64,000 bases of DNA from CALFBG01 sp045110315 (lineage in GTDB: Bacteria > Bacteroidota > Bacteroidia > Chitinophagales > Saprospiraceae): the NCBI GenBank assembly GCA_045110315.1, contig JBGCFY010000099.1:23773-87772 (forward strand), in the 5' to 3' direction. Positions 51,648 through 61,591 of the stretch are shown here, piece after piece. The translations under genes were made by a program, and so were the position numbers. Each line of letters opens with the position of its first letter. Position 1 is the stretch's first letter. The notes beneath the pieces were generated by a model that was not told the DNA's origin, did not search any database, and saw only the letters and a list, made by a program, of their open reading frames with translations.

Positions 51648-53687
51648 TTAAAGATATTTGCAAGGTAAATGAATGCTTACGTTTGTACCAATAGCGTTGC
51701 CCGCAGAGTCGCGTAAATCAGTGTAATAAATATACTCTTGCTCCTTTGTACCAGCAAAGTTTTGCATTCGTTGTCGGGAAATATTGATACCGTGAGATTT
51801 ACGTTTTGTAGGGTTCTTTTTTTGTGCGGTGATAGCTCTTCCCACGCCATTATCTTCCACCTCAATCAAAAGTTCTTCGTCTTGTTGAGTTACCTTTATG
51901 GCTAACTTATTTTGCTGCTGGTTATTTTTGAAACCGTGCCAAATACTATTTTCAACGAAAGGTTGAATGATAACTGGTGGTACAGCGATATTATTCGCTT
52001 GTATTGCTGGCGCTACCGTAATCTCAAACTCAAAACCATCCCGAAAACGGAGTTGTTCCAGTTTAAGGTATAAGGTCAAGGTTTCTAATTCTTGTGCTAA
52101 GGAGATCACTTTCTCTCGACTATTATCAAGAACCGAACGAACCAGTTTAGAGAACTTGGAAATATACAAAGCCGCTTCTCGCTCTTGCTTGTTGATCATT
52201 AATCCTTTAATACTATTGAGTGCATTAAAAATGAAATGTGGATTCATTTGTGCGCGAAAAGCTTGTGATTCAACGTCGGCAATTTCCTTTAGTAAGGCTG
52301 CTTCCTTTTCTAATTTTTCTTGCTGTAGCAATAATTTTGCCCGCTTATTCTGATATTGGTACCACGCAAAAAAGCCAAGGACAAGTCCAAATGTAAGTAG
52401 CCCAAAAATAGTCCAACGAGCTTTTTGAGTTTTTAATTTTTCGTTAGCAACTTGGATTTCATTTTCTTTTTGGAGTAGACCAAATTTGACGGATTGGGCT
52501 TGAATAATTTTTTGATTGGTTTGCTGATTCTTTTTTTTGGTAAATTCTTCTGACTTAACTTTTGCCTCGTAAGCTGCTTGGTAATTACCTTCTCCTTGCA
52601 AGTAGTCCGCGTACCAATTGTAACCATTTCCCAATAAGTTTAAGAATTCATTATCTTCCGCTTGTTGTAAAATATCAATGTATCGTTGTTCGGTTTCTTG
52701 AGTAGGATTTAAATTGAGCATTAATAACTTATTATTAAGTACTTCGTAAGTATTGCCAAATTGTTGCGATAAAATACTGGCAGAATCTAAGGCAATAATT
52801 GCGGCTAGCGTATCTTGTCTTCTAATCAAATACTTAGCACGTAAGCTATAAAGATAATGTAAAGTATTTTGATCGTTGACATTTTGGTAACAATGGCTAG
52901 CTAAAGAGAGATAAAATTGAGTCGAATCAAGTTTTCCTTGAGTCAAATAGTTGGTACCAATACTAGTATGAATGGCACAAGCCTGTGCTTGATCTTGCTT
53001 GGTCACATATTGCAATGCTTTTTTGTAATTTTCGATGGCCAACTCCTGTTCAAAATACAATTCTTGCATATAGCCAATGGCTCGCAACACGTGGCTTAAG
53101 CCAAAAGAGTCTTGTAGTTTAAAATCTATCTGATAAGCACTATCCAAAAAAGTAAGCGTCTGTGCATACGCTGATTGTTGATTATAAGACAAACCAATAT
53201 TGAAGTATAGATTGGCCAACTCCAAACTATCTTTCAGGGCTTTAGCAATGGGAATTCCTTTCTTATAAATATAAATGGCACTGTCTAGCTTTCCTAAGAA
53301 GTCAAAATTCTGTCCTTGTGAGTTTAGAATGACTAAGTATTTTTTTTGGGGAAATTTTTCGGTAGCGAGCGACAAAGTTTTCGCGGCGGCTTGGTAACTT
53401 CCCCGAATGTCTTCTAAATAATAATACGCATCACTTTTACTGAAATAGATATGTGCTCGTTCATCGGAGGTCAAACTTTCATTTTGTAGGAGAGAGTCAC
53501 AAAGCCGAATTACTTTTTCTGGATTACTTTCTATGTAAGCTTCCGTTGCCTTCAACTGCTCAAGTAATGTTGACGCTTGCGCTAAATTTTCCGAAAGGAA
53601 GCTTAACATACACACTAAGGTCAAAGGAAGAAACTTCCAATTAACCTTAGTGTGACGATAAATACCAAGACAAAATTGAATTGCCAT
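51648..53687 (-). CDS. LytS-type sensor histidine kinase with TPR sensor region
   Basis: A 679-aa kinase. An N-terminal signal/anchor (FLPLTLVCMLSFLSENLAQA) is followed by a periplasmic array of tetratricopeptide repeats (about residues 60-380; LANLYFNIGLSYNQQSAYAQ is one). A transmembrane helix at about 425-445 (WTIFGLLTFGLVLGFFAWY) and a coiled coil lead to a His_kinase domain (AQMNPHFIFNALNSIKGLM with the phospho-accepting His), then PFVENSIWHGF as N-box and VEDNGVGR as G-box. This architecture is common in Bacteroidota and pairs with LytTR regulators. Confidence 0.93.
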   Translation of the reverse strand: MAIQFCLGIYRHTKVNWKFLPLTLVCMLSFLSENLAQASTLLEQLKATEAYIESNPEKVIRLCDSLLQNESLTSDERAHIYFSKSDAYYYLEDIRGSYQAAAKTLSLATEKFPQKKYLVILNSQGQNFDFLGKLDSAIYIYKKGIPIAKALKDSLELANLYFNIGLSYNQQSAYAQTLTFLDSAYQIDFKLQDSFGLSHVLRAIGYMQELYFEQELAIENYKKALQYVTKQDQAQACAIHTSIGTNYLTQGKLDSTQFYLSLASHCYQNVNDQNTLHYLYSLRAKYLIRRQDTLAAIIALDSASILSQQFGNTYEVLNNKLLMLNLNPTQETEQRYIDILQQAEDNEFLNLLGNGYNWYADYLQGEGNYQAAYEAKVKSEEFTKKKNQQTNQKIIQAQSVKFGLLQKENEIQVANEKLKTQKARWTIFGLLTFGLVLGFFAWYQYQNKRAKLLLQQEKLEKEAALLKEIADVESQAFRAQMNPHFIFNALNSIKGLMINKQEREAALYISKFSKLVRSVLDNSREKVISLAQELETLTLYLKLEQLRFRDGFEFEITVAPAIQANNIAVPPVIIQPFVENSIWHGFKNNQQQNKLAIKVTQQDEELLIEVEDNGVGRAITAQKKNPTKRKSHGINISRQRMQNFAGTKEQEYIYYTDLRDSAGNAIGTNVSIHLPCKYL

Positions 53688-53857
53688 TAAGTTCTAGGGC
53701 TTAAAGTAGTGAGGTACAAAAAGTATTAGCTGCGTACGAGACGTTGTCGGCGATACCACCATCCAAATCCAATAAACAAAATACCAACTATTATTAAAAA
53801 TAAACCATTTTGCCAATACTTTTTATCAAGATTTGCCGTCTTTTCCGTGGGGTTAGT

Positions 53858-54862
53858 TCAGCGGTTTCCCAAAGCTTTGACTGCTGCGACATCGACGTCC
53901 CAATCTGGACAACCATTACAATGACTATCAAAACGAAACTTAGTCCAGCCACCATTACTATAATCACTAATCCAATTAAAAGTGGTAATCGGTACTTGAC
54001 CGTCTCCATCACCATCCGGAAAAATAGCCCAAGCTGCTAACTTTCTATATTTTTGTCCCGTCGTACGATAAGTACCTTCTTTCCAATCCCGACCAGATAA
54101 GCCAACGAGAATTGGTTTCTTTCTCAACTCTTGTTCGAATGCGCCATATAATTCTTTAATCAAGCCAGCCTTATTCGAACCTGCCCATTCGTCTTTTGGT
54201 AATGGTGGTGCGTAGCGAAAAGCAAGTGCTTTTTGGTCAGCTGCGGTTAGGCTGAGGTTAAAACTGCCCGTAGCAATTTGAGCAGAGCGACCACCTTCGG
54301 TACCTGTAGCATAGACGTCCAAACGAATTTCGTGTTGCCCCGGAGTTGCGTCTAATAGAGCCAAGGCAAAAGCTCGCGCAGCAATATTCCTACTGCCATA
54401 TTTGAGTTCTGGATCATTGAGATCTGGTAATAGATAGTGTTGCCAGCAAGTCCAATTCATCACAGCCGGCGTTCCCGCACCGGCTTCTTGAATATAATAC
54501 GTTCGTTTGTCTTTAGCAATATGTCTATACATCCCAAAACCTCTTTTGAAACCCACTTGCTTACCATCGACGTAAAGATCGTAAGTTAGGATCGGATTGT
54601 ATTCTATTTCTCCGTTAATGGGAGTATTGATCAATGCTTTGGCTGCGTATACCCGCGCATAAATTGTTTCGGAAGCCTTAAAAGTATTACTGAATTGACT
54701 GGGTTGTTCTTTCTTAAAAGCGAGTGCGGAGGCATGATTGGCAAAGATAACTTTACCTACGTTTTCGCGATGCGTCGGCGAGGTAATACCTTGATCTTGA
54801 GCTAACATATTTAAATTAATTAAGGAGAATAAGAGTAAGAAAATTATGGAGGTCTTTTTCAT
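53858..54862 (-). CDS. Secreted protein of unknown family, with a membrane-anchor extension beyond an in-frame UGA
   Basis: I start at the ATG of MKKTSIIFLLLFSLINLN, a signal peptide; an ATG 24 codons earlier gives a non-signal leader. The mature protein (about 310 aa) has no domain that I recognise; it contains YIQEAGAGTPAVMNWTCWQH and a Cys pair (CNGCPDWD) near the end. Annotation normally stops at the UGA (53858-53860). The same frame then continues for 43 codons to a TAA at 53726-53728, encoding a transmembrane helix (GLFLIIVGILFIGFGWWY) and a basic tail RRQRLVRS. So the gene is either read through to give an anchored form, or carries a recent nonsense mutation. Confidence 0.7.
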   Translation of the reverse strand: MKKTSIIFLLLFSLINLNMLAQDQGITSPTHRENVGKVIFANHASALAFKKEQPSQFSNTFKASETIYARVYAAKALINTPINGEIEYNPILTYDLYVDGKQVGFKRGFGMYRHIAKDKRTYYIQEAGAGTPAVMNWTCWQHYLLPDLNDPELKYGSRNIAARAFALALLDATPGQHEIRLDVYATGTEGGRSAQIATGSFNLSLTAADQKALAFRYAPPLPKDEWAGSNKAGLIKELYGAFEQELRKKPILVGLSGRDWKEGTYRTTGQKYRKLAAWAIFPDGDGDGQVPITTFNWISDYSNGGWTKFRFDSHCNGCPDWDVDVAAVKALGNR

Positions 54863-54983
54863 GTTTTGGTATTTTGATTTTTGATTTTTTGGAGAACGAA
54901 ATTGTGAAAGCAAGTACGCGAATGCTTTGAGCAAATGCGAAAAACTTGTTTGCTATGTGTTTATATTTATAGAGGTAAACTGC

Positions 54984-57900
54984 TTAGGGCAATTTGACGA
55001 ATTTTCGTTGTATGGTATTTCCATCTTCTAGCCGGAGTAATAAAGTATATTTGCCCGCAGGCCAAGCATCAATTTGTAAATCGACAACTTGCTGTCCTGC
55101 CGAAAACTGTTTTGTGGTATGTTGTAAAACTTGTCCAATTGCATTTACAATTCGCCAGTCTACCATTTGTACCTTAGGGCTATAAATTGAGATTGCAGCG
55201 GAGTAACTAGTAGGATTTGGAAATATTTCTTCAAACTTAAAAGTGGCTTTATCTGCATTCGTCGTCGTTGAAATAATATCGCAAGCAAAAGCAAATTGAC
55301 CATCTAGATCAAGTTGTTTTAGGCGATAATAATAGTGTTCATGATCTTTTACTTTTTCGTCAAGGTAGTGATATGAACTGCGCGTACTCGTGGAGCCATT
55401 TCCTGCCACAAAACCGATTGTTTCGAATGTACCAATTCTTCCAGCGATCGTATTTGCACGTTGAATTTCAAAGCCCTGGTTATTTTTTTCGGAAGCAGTT
55501 TCCCATTGCAAGCGTACCTTGTTTTTTTGCGGCACTGCCTCAAAATTAATACAAGTTACTGGCAAAGGCGATTGCTCTGCTACGATAAAAGGAGAAAAGC
55601 TAGTAATATTTTTAGCTGTGATACGGTAAGGATCAGTACCCGTAACTTGGGTAGAAGTTTCTGCTATCCATCCACCATTTTTGTAGTGCCAAACCTTGGC
55701 TTTTGTTCGATCAAAATCGGCTAACTCATCACTTGCCTTCCATTCGAAAACTAGTTCTACATCTGAGCCACCACTCATCGCTTCCGAAACTTTCCAAGTT
55801 AGATCGACTCCTTTTGAAAGTACGGGATTACCACTATTCCCATCTTCTTTGATTCCTTTTTCGACTGCTATGGTAAAGTTGTCAAAATCACCATCATTTT
55901 TAATCTTGAGCGGCGTGTATTTATCTGCACTAGGACCAATGGGAATCAATATCTCTTCTCCACCGCCAACGCCCAAAACAGCGATGGCTCCGTCTATTCC
56001 CGTTATGATATATTTATCATCACCATAGTTATCGTTGAGGGAAAAAGGCGATAATTGGATTGTATCGTTTGTGGCTCGAATTTTTCCACTTTGAATATTT
56101 ACAATGGTATTATTGAAATTAGTCGTTGTGAGAATATCGTACAAACCACCGCCAACAAATAGTACCGTATCGCCCCAAAATTCAACGTTGCCCGCCTCAA
56201 TTTGGAAGTTGTCTCCAGGAGTACTTTTGAAAGTGAACTTTCCCTCTAGGCCAAAGTTTTGGAAGCCGCCCATAAAAGGCATGATATTGTTGTTATAAAA
56301 ATTTCCTCCTACTTCTGCTTCCATTTGGTAGCCAAAAAACTGTAAGGTTTGTCCATTGGCAATATTGAGATCGCCACTAACTTGTAGATCTGGTTTGACC
56401 AGCATTTCATTAATATTCAAGTTACCTTGATTGAGGTTTAAGTTTTTAACCTTCAATGGATTGGCTAAGATGGAAACTTCAGCATTATTACTTTTATTAA
56501 TGTTTAAGGTGTGAAATTCTTGGTTACCAGATACTTGTACATTGTCAATTCCAGCAAATTCAAATACTCCGTTTGTCGCTTCAAATCGACCTTGATTAAC
56601 AAATTGACCTTTTAGAATGATTGTTCCACCCATTTGTAAAACACTGTCAGTTGCTCCAATCTCTAACTTACGTAGAATTTCAACATCGTCTTGGAAATGA
56701 GGATAAATATAAAAATCAGTACTCTTAGCAATGATTTCTTTGACGCGATGTCCTCCAAAATTGTTGTATAATTTGTTGACGGGCGCAGCTGGATTTAGTG
56801 GACGTACGAAATTAATGCTAGCAGAATCTGCATTAATAATTGCCGTATTCGCCCAGTCAATAGTGGCGGTGCTTGGATCACTATTTTGGCCACCAAGTTT
56901 AACTTCTCCAATTAAGTTAGCGGTACTTGTTCCATCAATTTCGAAACCAGCTGCTGCCGATCCAGTGCCAGCCATTTTTGCACCAATTGTTCCGTGCTGG
57001 AGCGTTATCGTACTACCATTAATTATTTCGAGTTCATCCGCGATTTCAACAACACCTGTATCAACTAGCAGCTGACCATTATTAATTGTTAAATCAGCAA
57101 AAGCATAATAATCATTTGGGTCAACTAGGGACAAAGTGCCCGTAGATTTTACGTGAATCGTACCACCATCAGTAACGAGTATTCCACCATTTTGATTAGC
57201 GTATTGCTCAATCTGACCTCCGATTTCAACGACTCCTTTATTGACCATCTTTGCTGTACCATTCAACGATAATGCTGCATTTTCTTCAATGATTAAACCC
57301 TTACATTGATAATCTCCGGTACTCCCATCGTTGATCCTAAAACTCCCAGCAGTAAGCTTCGGATAATGAGTAGCACCACTCGTAATACTCACTTGATCTT
57401 GACTGGTTGGCACTCTGTTTTTATTCCAATTCAAAGGGTTATTCCAGTTCTCATCTTGGTCACCAAACCAAGCTAAAGTACTTGTTTCGAGTAATGCGTA
57501 ACCTTGTCCTGTTCCTCCCCGAAAGATAGAATTGCTAGTATTGAATTCCTGAAAAGTATAGCCTTGCCCTACGCCACCCGTATAGATGGAAAGATTCAAA
57601 TTGATGATTTCTTGAAAGGCATAACCTTGTCCTTGACCACCAAAGAAGATGGAATTACTATTTTCTAACTGCGCGGCAGTATAACCTTGTCCCGTTCCTC
57701 CTTTAAACATTGGATAAAGATTAGGACTACTACCTAACCCTGGGCTTTGTACAAAAAAACCAAGACTAACCGGACCCAATCCTACGGGTAAAACACTACC
57801 AAAAAATGAATTGTCAAACGAACTAAAACGATATACATAATCCCCAAGTAGACTAGTTACATAAAAAGTATTCGTATTCGGTACAGGGGCTATTCCTCGC

Positions 57901-58694
57901 GGACGAGTGATGCCTCCAATGGTCATGAAATTCGTATTGGTGCTAGTATTAATAATCGAGATAGAATTATCTGTAGTATTCGTTACGTAGAGTTGTGCAC
58001 CACTTTCTTTGAGTGCTAATGCAAACGGACCATCTCCAACGGGAATCGTTGAAATCACTGTCTGTGCAATGGGATCAATCACAGAAATATTATCTGATAA
58101 TTCATTTGCTACGTATACTCTTGTTCCATCACGATTACTAATGAGTCCTACGGGACGAGTCCCTACATTGATAGTTGCCGGAGGTAAATTCGTTTCCAGA
58201 AATACCATAGAAACCGTATTATCATTATGATTAGATACGTAGAGTACGGTCCCATTAGGACTGAAGGCTAAGCTATAAGGACCACTACCAACCGTAAGGG
58301 TCGCCGTGACGATATTCGTAGCGACAGAAATGACAGAAATTGTATTTTCTCCTCGATTGGTGACATAAACTTTGCTACCGTCAGGATGAACAGCAATTCC
58401 CCAAGGATTATTTCCTACGGTAATTGTGGTTGTTACGGATTGACTGGCAGTGTTAATGACGGAAACGGTGCCCGCTCCAGAATTGGAAATATAGGCTTTC
58501 GTTTCGTCGGGAGTAACGGCTACTCCTACCGGACTTGCGCCTACAGAAATAGTTGAAGTGACGCTGTAACTCGCTACGTCAACCACTGAGACGGTATTAG
58601 AACCCGCATTGGCAATGTAGGCAGATTGTGCATGCAACGGAGTACTCAGAACAGTAAGCACAAGGCAAAGTATACTTAATTGTATATATTTCAT
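54984..58694 (-). CDS. Giant secreted YVTN beta-propeller protein with T9SS sorting domain
   Basis: A 1,236-aa protein. The signal peptide (MKYIQLSILCLVLTVLSTPL) leads into about seven YVTN/YncE-type propeller repeats (residues 23-315; AYIANAGSNTVSVVD, VYVTNRGENTISVIS and others). Next are four repeats built on GGxGQGY (about 325-405) and a long beta-rich region like autotransported passenger domains (about 430-1,050). An FN3-like block (VRLQWETASEKNNQGFEIQR) follows. The last 80 residues form a type A T9SS sorting domain (FPNPTSYSAAISIYSP, then WPAGKYTLLLRLEDGN, then KFVKLP). It should be exported by the type IX system and anchored or released at the surface, perhaps as an adhesin. Confidence 0.9.
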   Translation of the reverse strand: MKYIQLSILCLVLTVLSTPLHAQSAYIANAGSNTVSVVDVASYSVTSTISVGASPVGVAVTPDETKAYISNSGAGTVSVINTASQSVTTTITVGNNPWGIAVHPDGSKVYVTNRGENTISVISVATNIVTATLTVGSGPYSLAFSPNGTVLYVSNHNDNTVSMVFLETNLPPATINVGTRPVGLISNRDGTRVYVANELSDNISVIDPIAQTVISTIPVGDGPFALALKESGAQLYVTNTTDNSISIINTSTNTNFMTIGGITRPRGIAPVPNTNTFYVTSLLGDYVYRFSSFDNSFFGSVLPVGLGPVSLGFFVQSPGLGSSPNLYPMFKGGTGQGYTAAQLENSNSIFFGGQGQGYAFQEIINLNLSIYTGGVGQGYTFQEFNTSNSIFRGGTGQGYALLETSTLAWFGDQDENWNNPLNWNKNRVPTSQDQVSITSGATHYPKLTAGSFRINDGSTGDYQCKGLIIEENAALSLNGTAKMVNKGVVEIGGQIEQYANQNGGILVTDGGTIHVKSTGTLSLVDPNDYYAFADLTINNGQLLVDTGVVEIADELEIINGSTITLQHGTIGAKMAGTGSAAAGFEIDGTSTANLIGEVKLGGQNSDPSTATIDWANTAIINADSASINFVRPLNPAAPVNKLYNNFGGHRVKEIIAKSTDFYIYPHFQDDVEILRKLEIGATDSVLQMGGTIILKGQFVNQGRFEATNGVFEFAGIDNVQVSGNQEFHTLNINKSNNAEVSILANPLKVKNLNLNQGNLNINEMLVKPDLQVSGDLNIANGQTLQFFGYQMEAEVGGNFYNNNIMPFMGGFQNFGLEGKFTFKSTPGDNFQIEAGNVEFWGDTVLFVGGGLYDILTTTNFNNTIVNIQSGKIRATNDTIQLSPFSLNDNYGDDKYIITGIDGAIAVLGVGGGEEILIPIGPSADKYTPLKIKNDGDFDNFTIAVEKGIKEDGNSGNPVLSKGVDLTWKVSEAMSGGSDVELVFEWKASDELADFDRTKAKVWHYKNGGWIAETSTQVTGTDPYRITAKNITSFSPFIVAEQSPLPVTCINFEAVPQKNKVRLQWETASEKNNQGFEIQRANTIAGRIGTFETIGFVAGNGSTSTRSSYHYLDEKVKDHEHYYYRLKQLDLDGQFAFACDIISTTTNADKATFKFEEIFPNPTSYSAAISIYSPKVQMVDWRIVNAIGQVLQHTTKQFSAGQQVVDLQIDAWPAGKYTLLLRLEDGNTIQRKFVKLP

Positions 58695-58753
58695 AAGGAA
58701 GAATTTGAGGCTTAGATAATTTCGATTGAGTATAAATCGTATTGCATTGTAAA

Positions 58754-60256
58754 TTATCTTACCCCTCGCCCTCCAGTGAAACTAACTCGATCATCCATAG
58801 CATTCAAACGAAATGCCCCGGTATGAGATAGATAAGCCCGCTCTTCGCTAAAATTACTTACTGGTATATTATTATAATAACCGCTAAAACCTCCTGTTCG
58901 GAAATGTAAATAGTTAGTATTAAAGTTGCCCCAATCATTTTCATCACAGCTTCCTTGTAGAGATAATTTACCATCTCCCCAAGCACCAGTATAGTTTTTG
59001 CCAGAATTTCCATTGACTGGAATTATCGTATATTCAATTACATTATCCCCTAAGTTCATGATACCATAATAAGTAGCACCACTTTGTTCTCTATTACTCG
59101 TTGTGCTTGCTGCAAATCCAACTCTGGCAGGACCGTAAAATCCACCGTTACTAGGATCTGCCATTCCATTGGTTAAACCATTACTATTAAGATTACTGAA
59201 AGATTCTGCATCGGTTCCTGATCCAGTAAGTCCGCTGACAACGGTAAAATTTTTGGTACCCCAGACGAACTCTTTGGGAACGGGATTAACGGGACCTCTA
59301 GCGGATTTTTCAAATTCAAAATCACTCATTGGTCTCAACGCGGCCCAGTCAAGATAAGCGAAAAGATCGTTTTGTGATAAAAAGCTACAGGCTAGTGCCA
59401 TACCATCGGCTGCTTCATTTCCATTACCATTGTTATTTAGGTCGCAATAAAAATTAACGGGACCACTTGCCGGAAGATTAGCATCACAGCGAATAGCTTG
59501 GCGTCTAAAGACAGATGGATTATTACTCATAACGTAGGTATTAGTAATAACAGTACTACTGATGTTAGTTGCGGTACGTGTATCTTGTTGCTGTCGAGTC
59601 AGTGTATTTAAAAAATCAACATATTGCTGTTGCGTAACTTCGTATTTCATGCAATAGAAAGCTTGGTAGCCTTTTGGGAAACCTGCCGGTACATCTGAAA
59701 TAATAAAATTAAAGGCATTAGTATTGATAGCTAAAGTACCATTGGCAATTGCATTTTCGGAAGTGACTTGATAGGAAGCATTGATATTACTTGCTTGCGA
59801 ATATCTAAACTCTGCACCTCCGGCACCATCGCCAAGGTAAAAAGCATCCGTAGGAACGTAGACCATTTCCATTCCGAATACTTTAAAGTCGGGAAAGCTA
59901 CCTTGTAGATTGGTCAAGTTCATAGTAATGGTTTGCTGAGGTGTATTACCAATGAAGTCTTGGTCTAATTTAATAAAAATGCCATTTTGATCGCTTTGAG
60001 TTACGATCTCAAAACCACCGTTAGCCGTAGCACTTGCCACTTGTGCATGTGACCATTGGCTACTATTACTGGGACGGTATTTAACAAAAAGCCAAATGGC
60101 ATCGTGCAGCTCACCTGCCTGCCAAGCATTATCCCAAGCGACATTAAACGTAATTTGGTTATTACTAGGATTGGTAAGGTTAGTGATGCGAAGATTATTA
60201 GCGTTCAACGCAAAAGTGCTACCAAGTAGCAAGAGCAAGAGTATTAAGTTTTTCAT
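58754..60256 (-). CDS. Secreted SUMF1/FGE-like domain protein
   Basis: A 500-aa protein with signal peptide MKNLILLLLLLGSTFALNAN. The N-terminal 140 residues are a beta-sandwich seen in Bacteroidota SUMF1-like secreted proteins (ITFNVAWDNAWQAGELHDAI). The formylglycine-generating-enzyme-like domain follows (YCMKYEVTQQQYVDFLN, then RPMSDFEFEKSARG, then GAFRLN). The cysteines needed for sulfatase activation in true FGE are not evident in the C-terminal region, so it probably has another, perhaps lectin-like or structural, role. It is transcribed in the same direction as the propeller gene, about 60 bp upstream of it. Confidence 0.86.
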   Translation of the reverse strand: MKNLILLLLLLGSTFALNANNLRITNLTNPSNNQITFNVAWDNAWQAGELHDAIWLFVKYRPSNSSQWSHAQVASATANGGFEIVTQSDQNGIFIKLDQDFIGNTPQQTITMNLTNLQGSFPDFKVFGMEMVYVPTDAFYLGDGAGGAEFRYSQASNINASYQVTSENAIANGTLAINTNAFNFIISDVPAGFPKGYQAFYCMKYEVTQQQYVDFLNTLTRQQQDTRTATNISSTVITNTYVMSNNPSVFRRQAIRCDANLPASGPVNFYCDLNNNGNGNEAADGMALACSFLSQNDLFAYLDWAALRPMSDFEFEKSARGPVNPVPKEFVWGTKNFTVVSGLTGSGTDAESFSNLNSNGLTNGMADPSNGGFYGPARVGFAASTTSNREQSGATYYGIMNLGDNVIEYTIIPVNGNSGKNYTGAWGDGKLSLQGSCDENDWGNFNTNYLHFRTGGFSGYYNNIPVSNFSEERAYLSHTGAFRLNAMDDRVSFTGGRGVR

Positions 60257-60457
60257 TGTTTGATTTTTTAGTACACGGTCCCGAAAAATATTCGAAAGGA
60301 AGCGTTATTTGAATTAGAACTTGCTCACAAAGTTGCAGGAAATTAGGTCAGTAGAAAACTAGAATGAGTAAGTGGACGGGTTGACTGAATATTTGGACAA
60401 TAATTCGTCAAAAGGAGGAAACAGTCACTTGAATTTTGAAGTAAATGACCGAAAAAG

Positions 60458-61582
60458 TTATAAGCTTTGTAACTTTTGCAGTAGTGTTGCTAAGGTCTTT
60501 TGTTGGTCAAAATGTTGCAGTACAAAGGCGCGACCTGCCGCAGACTTCTGTTGCCGTACAGCTGGATTTTCTAAACAATCTTTTAGGGTACTTGCTAATT
60601 TTTTTGGCGCGTTAGCCGCAACGAGCCATCCATTTTCACCTTGATTCATAATTTCAGGAATGCCACCAACGTGAGTGGTGACAACGGGAATGCCAGCGGC
60701 CAACCCTTCGATATTAGTGACACCTTGCGCTTCTTTGATCGCAGGAATGCAAAGGAGATGATGCGTTTGGAGGGCCGTGAAAACTCGCGCTTGTGTACAA
60801 TTTCCTAGAAAATTAAGTTGGACATTATTTTGTGCAGCTACCCATTTTTGGATTTCATTGTGAGCACTTGGAAAAGGACCAATAACGGTGAGCTGGAATT
60901 GATAAGCTAATTGACCTAAGGCTACAATCAAATCTGCTAAACCACCGCGAGGATAATCATTTTTTACAAAAAGAACTTTAATCACTTGCGTTAAATCTAT
61001 CGGACGATTGCTCTGAAAAGGAATGCATTGCACATCAATTGGAACGTAAGTCTGGTACAATTTTTTTGGATGAATCGAATACACCTCTTGTACTACTTGC
61101 TGCAAATATTTGGTATTGACAAAGTTAGCGTCTAAGTAACGCATCGCCCATTTTTCTACTTGCCGGTAAGTTGCACGAATGAACCATCTTTTGCTAAAAG
61201 AAAATTGCTGTAAATTTTGCGTAAGCAAATTATCATCATGTAGAAAACCCACTACTTTTGTAGGTTTAGAAAATCGAAGGGCACTCCAAATTCCCGTAAA
61301 AGCATGATTGAAGAAAATGAGGTCAAACTGATGTGTTTGGTGTAATTCCTGCGCAGCACGATAATAACTAAAACTCCGTAGAAGCATCCCAAAACCTTGT
61401 AACCAACGAGGATAATCAATCGTTATCGGATGGCAGCGAACTTGTTTTTTATCCAAGTCTTCCGACAAAATATGAAGTTCGTGCTCTGGGAATAATTCAT
61501 TAATCCGAAAAACTGTATTAGCAAACTGACCCGCGCCGTTGTGCGTTTGTGCAAAAAAACTAGTACAGAAAAGAATCTTCAT
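60458..61582 (-). CDS. Glycosyltransferase family 4
   Basis: A 374-aa GT-B enzyme. ILFCTSFFAQTHNGAGQFAN at the N-terminus, VLFVKNDYPRGGLADLIVAL at the start of the donor domain, and IPAIKEAQGVTNIEGLAAGI as the donor-binding E-x7-E region. It is the last gene of a minus-strand cluster with a GT2, a methyltransferase and an ABC-transporter ATPase, a second polysaccharide locus that is cut by the window. Confidence 0.88.
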   Translation of the reverse strand: MKILFCTSFFAQTHNGAGQFANTVFRINELFPEHELHILSEDLDKKQVRCHPITIDYPRWLQGFGMLLRSFSYYRAAQELHQTHQFDLIFFNHAFTGIWSALRFSKPTKVVGFLHDDNLLTQNLQQFSFSKRWFIRATYRQVEKWAMRYLDANFVNTKYLQQVVQEVYSIHPKKLYQTYVPIDVQCIPFQSNRPIDLTQVIKVLFVKNDYPRGGLADLIVALGQLAYQFQLTVIGPFPSAHNEIQKWVAAQNNVQLNFLGNCTQARVFTALQTHHLLCIPAIKEAQGVTNIEGLAAGIPVVTTHVGGIPEIMNQGENGWLVAANAPKKLASTLKDCLENPAVRQQKSAAGRAFVLQHFDQQKTLATLLQKLQSL

Positions 61583-61591
61583 AATATTGTC

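Noticed and set aside
53858..53860. UGA read as selenocysteine
   Set aside because: No selenocysteine-type redox context around it and no recognisable SECIS hairpin directly downstream; readthrough or nonsense mutation is simpler.
53794..54015. 73-codon minus-strand ORF with hydrophobic stretch
   Set aside because: Alternate-frame overlap with the 3' end of the secreted protein gene; the hydrophobic LSFVLIVIVMVV segment arises from a GDGDGQ-coding region in another frame. The real downstream membrane segment is in the main frame after the UGA.
56731..57075. 114-codon plus-strand ORF opposite the propeller gene
   Set aside because: Antisense frame of a long, repeat-rich coding region with a signal peptide and T9SS end on the other strand.
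58754..60256. SUMF1-like protein as activator of sulfatases for the sulfated polymer
   Set aside because: It is a secreted Bacteroidota-type SUMF1 protein without evident catalytic cysteines, and no sulfatase gene is in the window.
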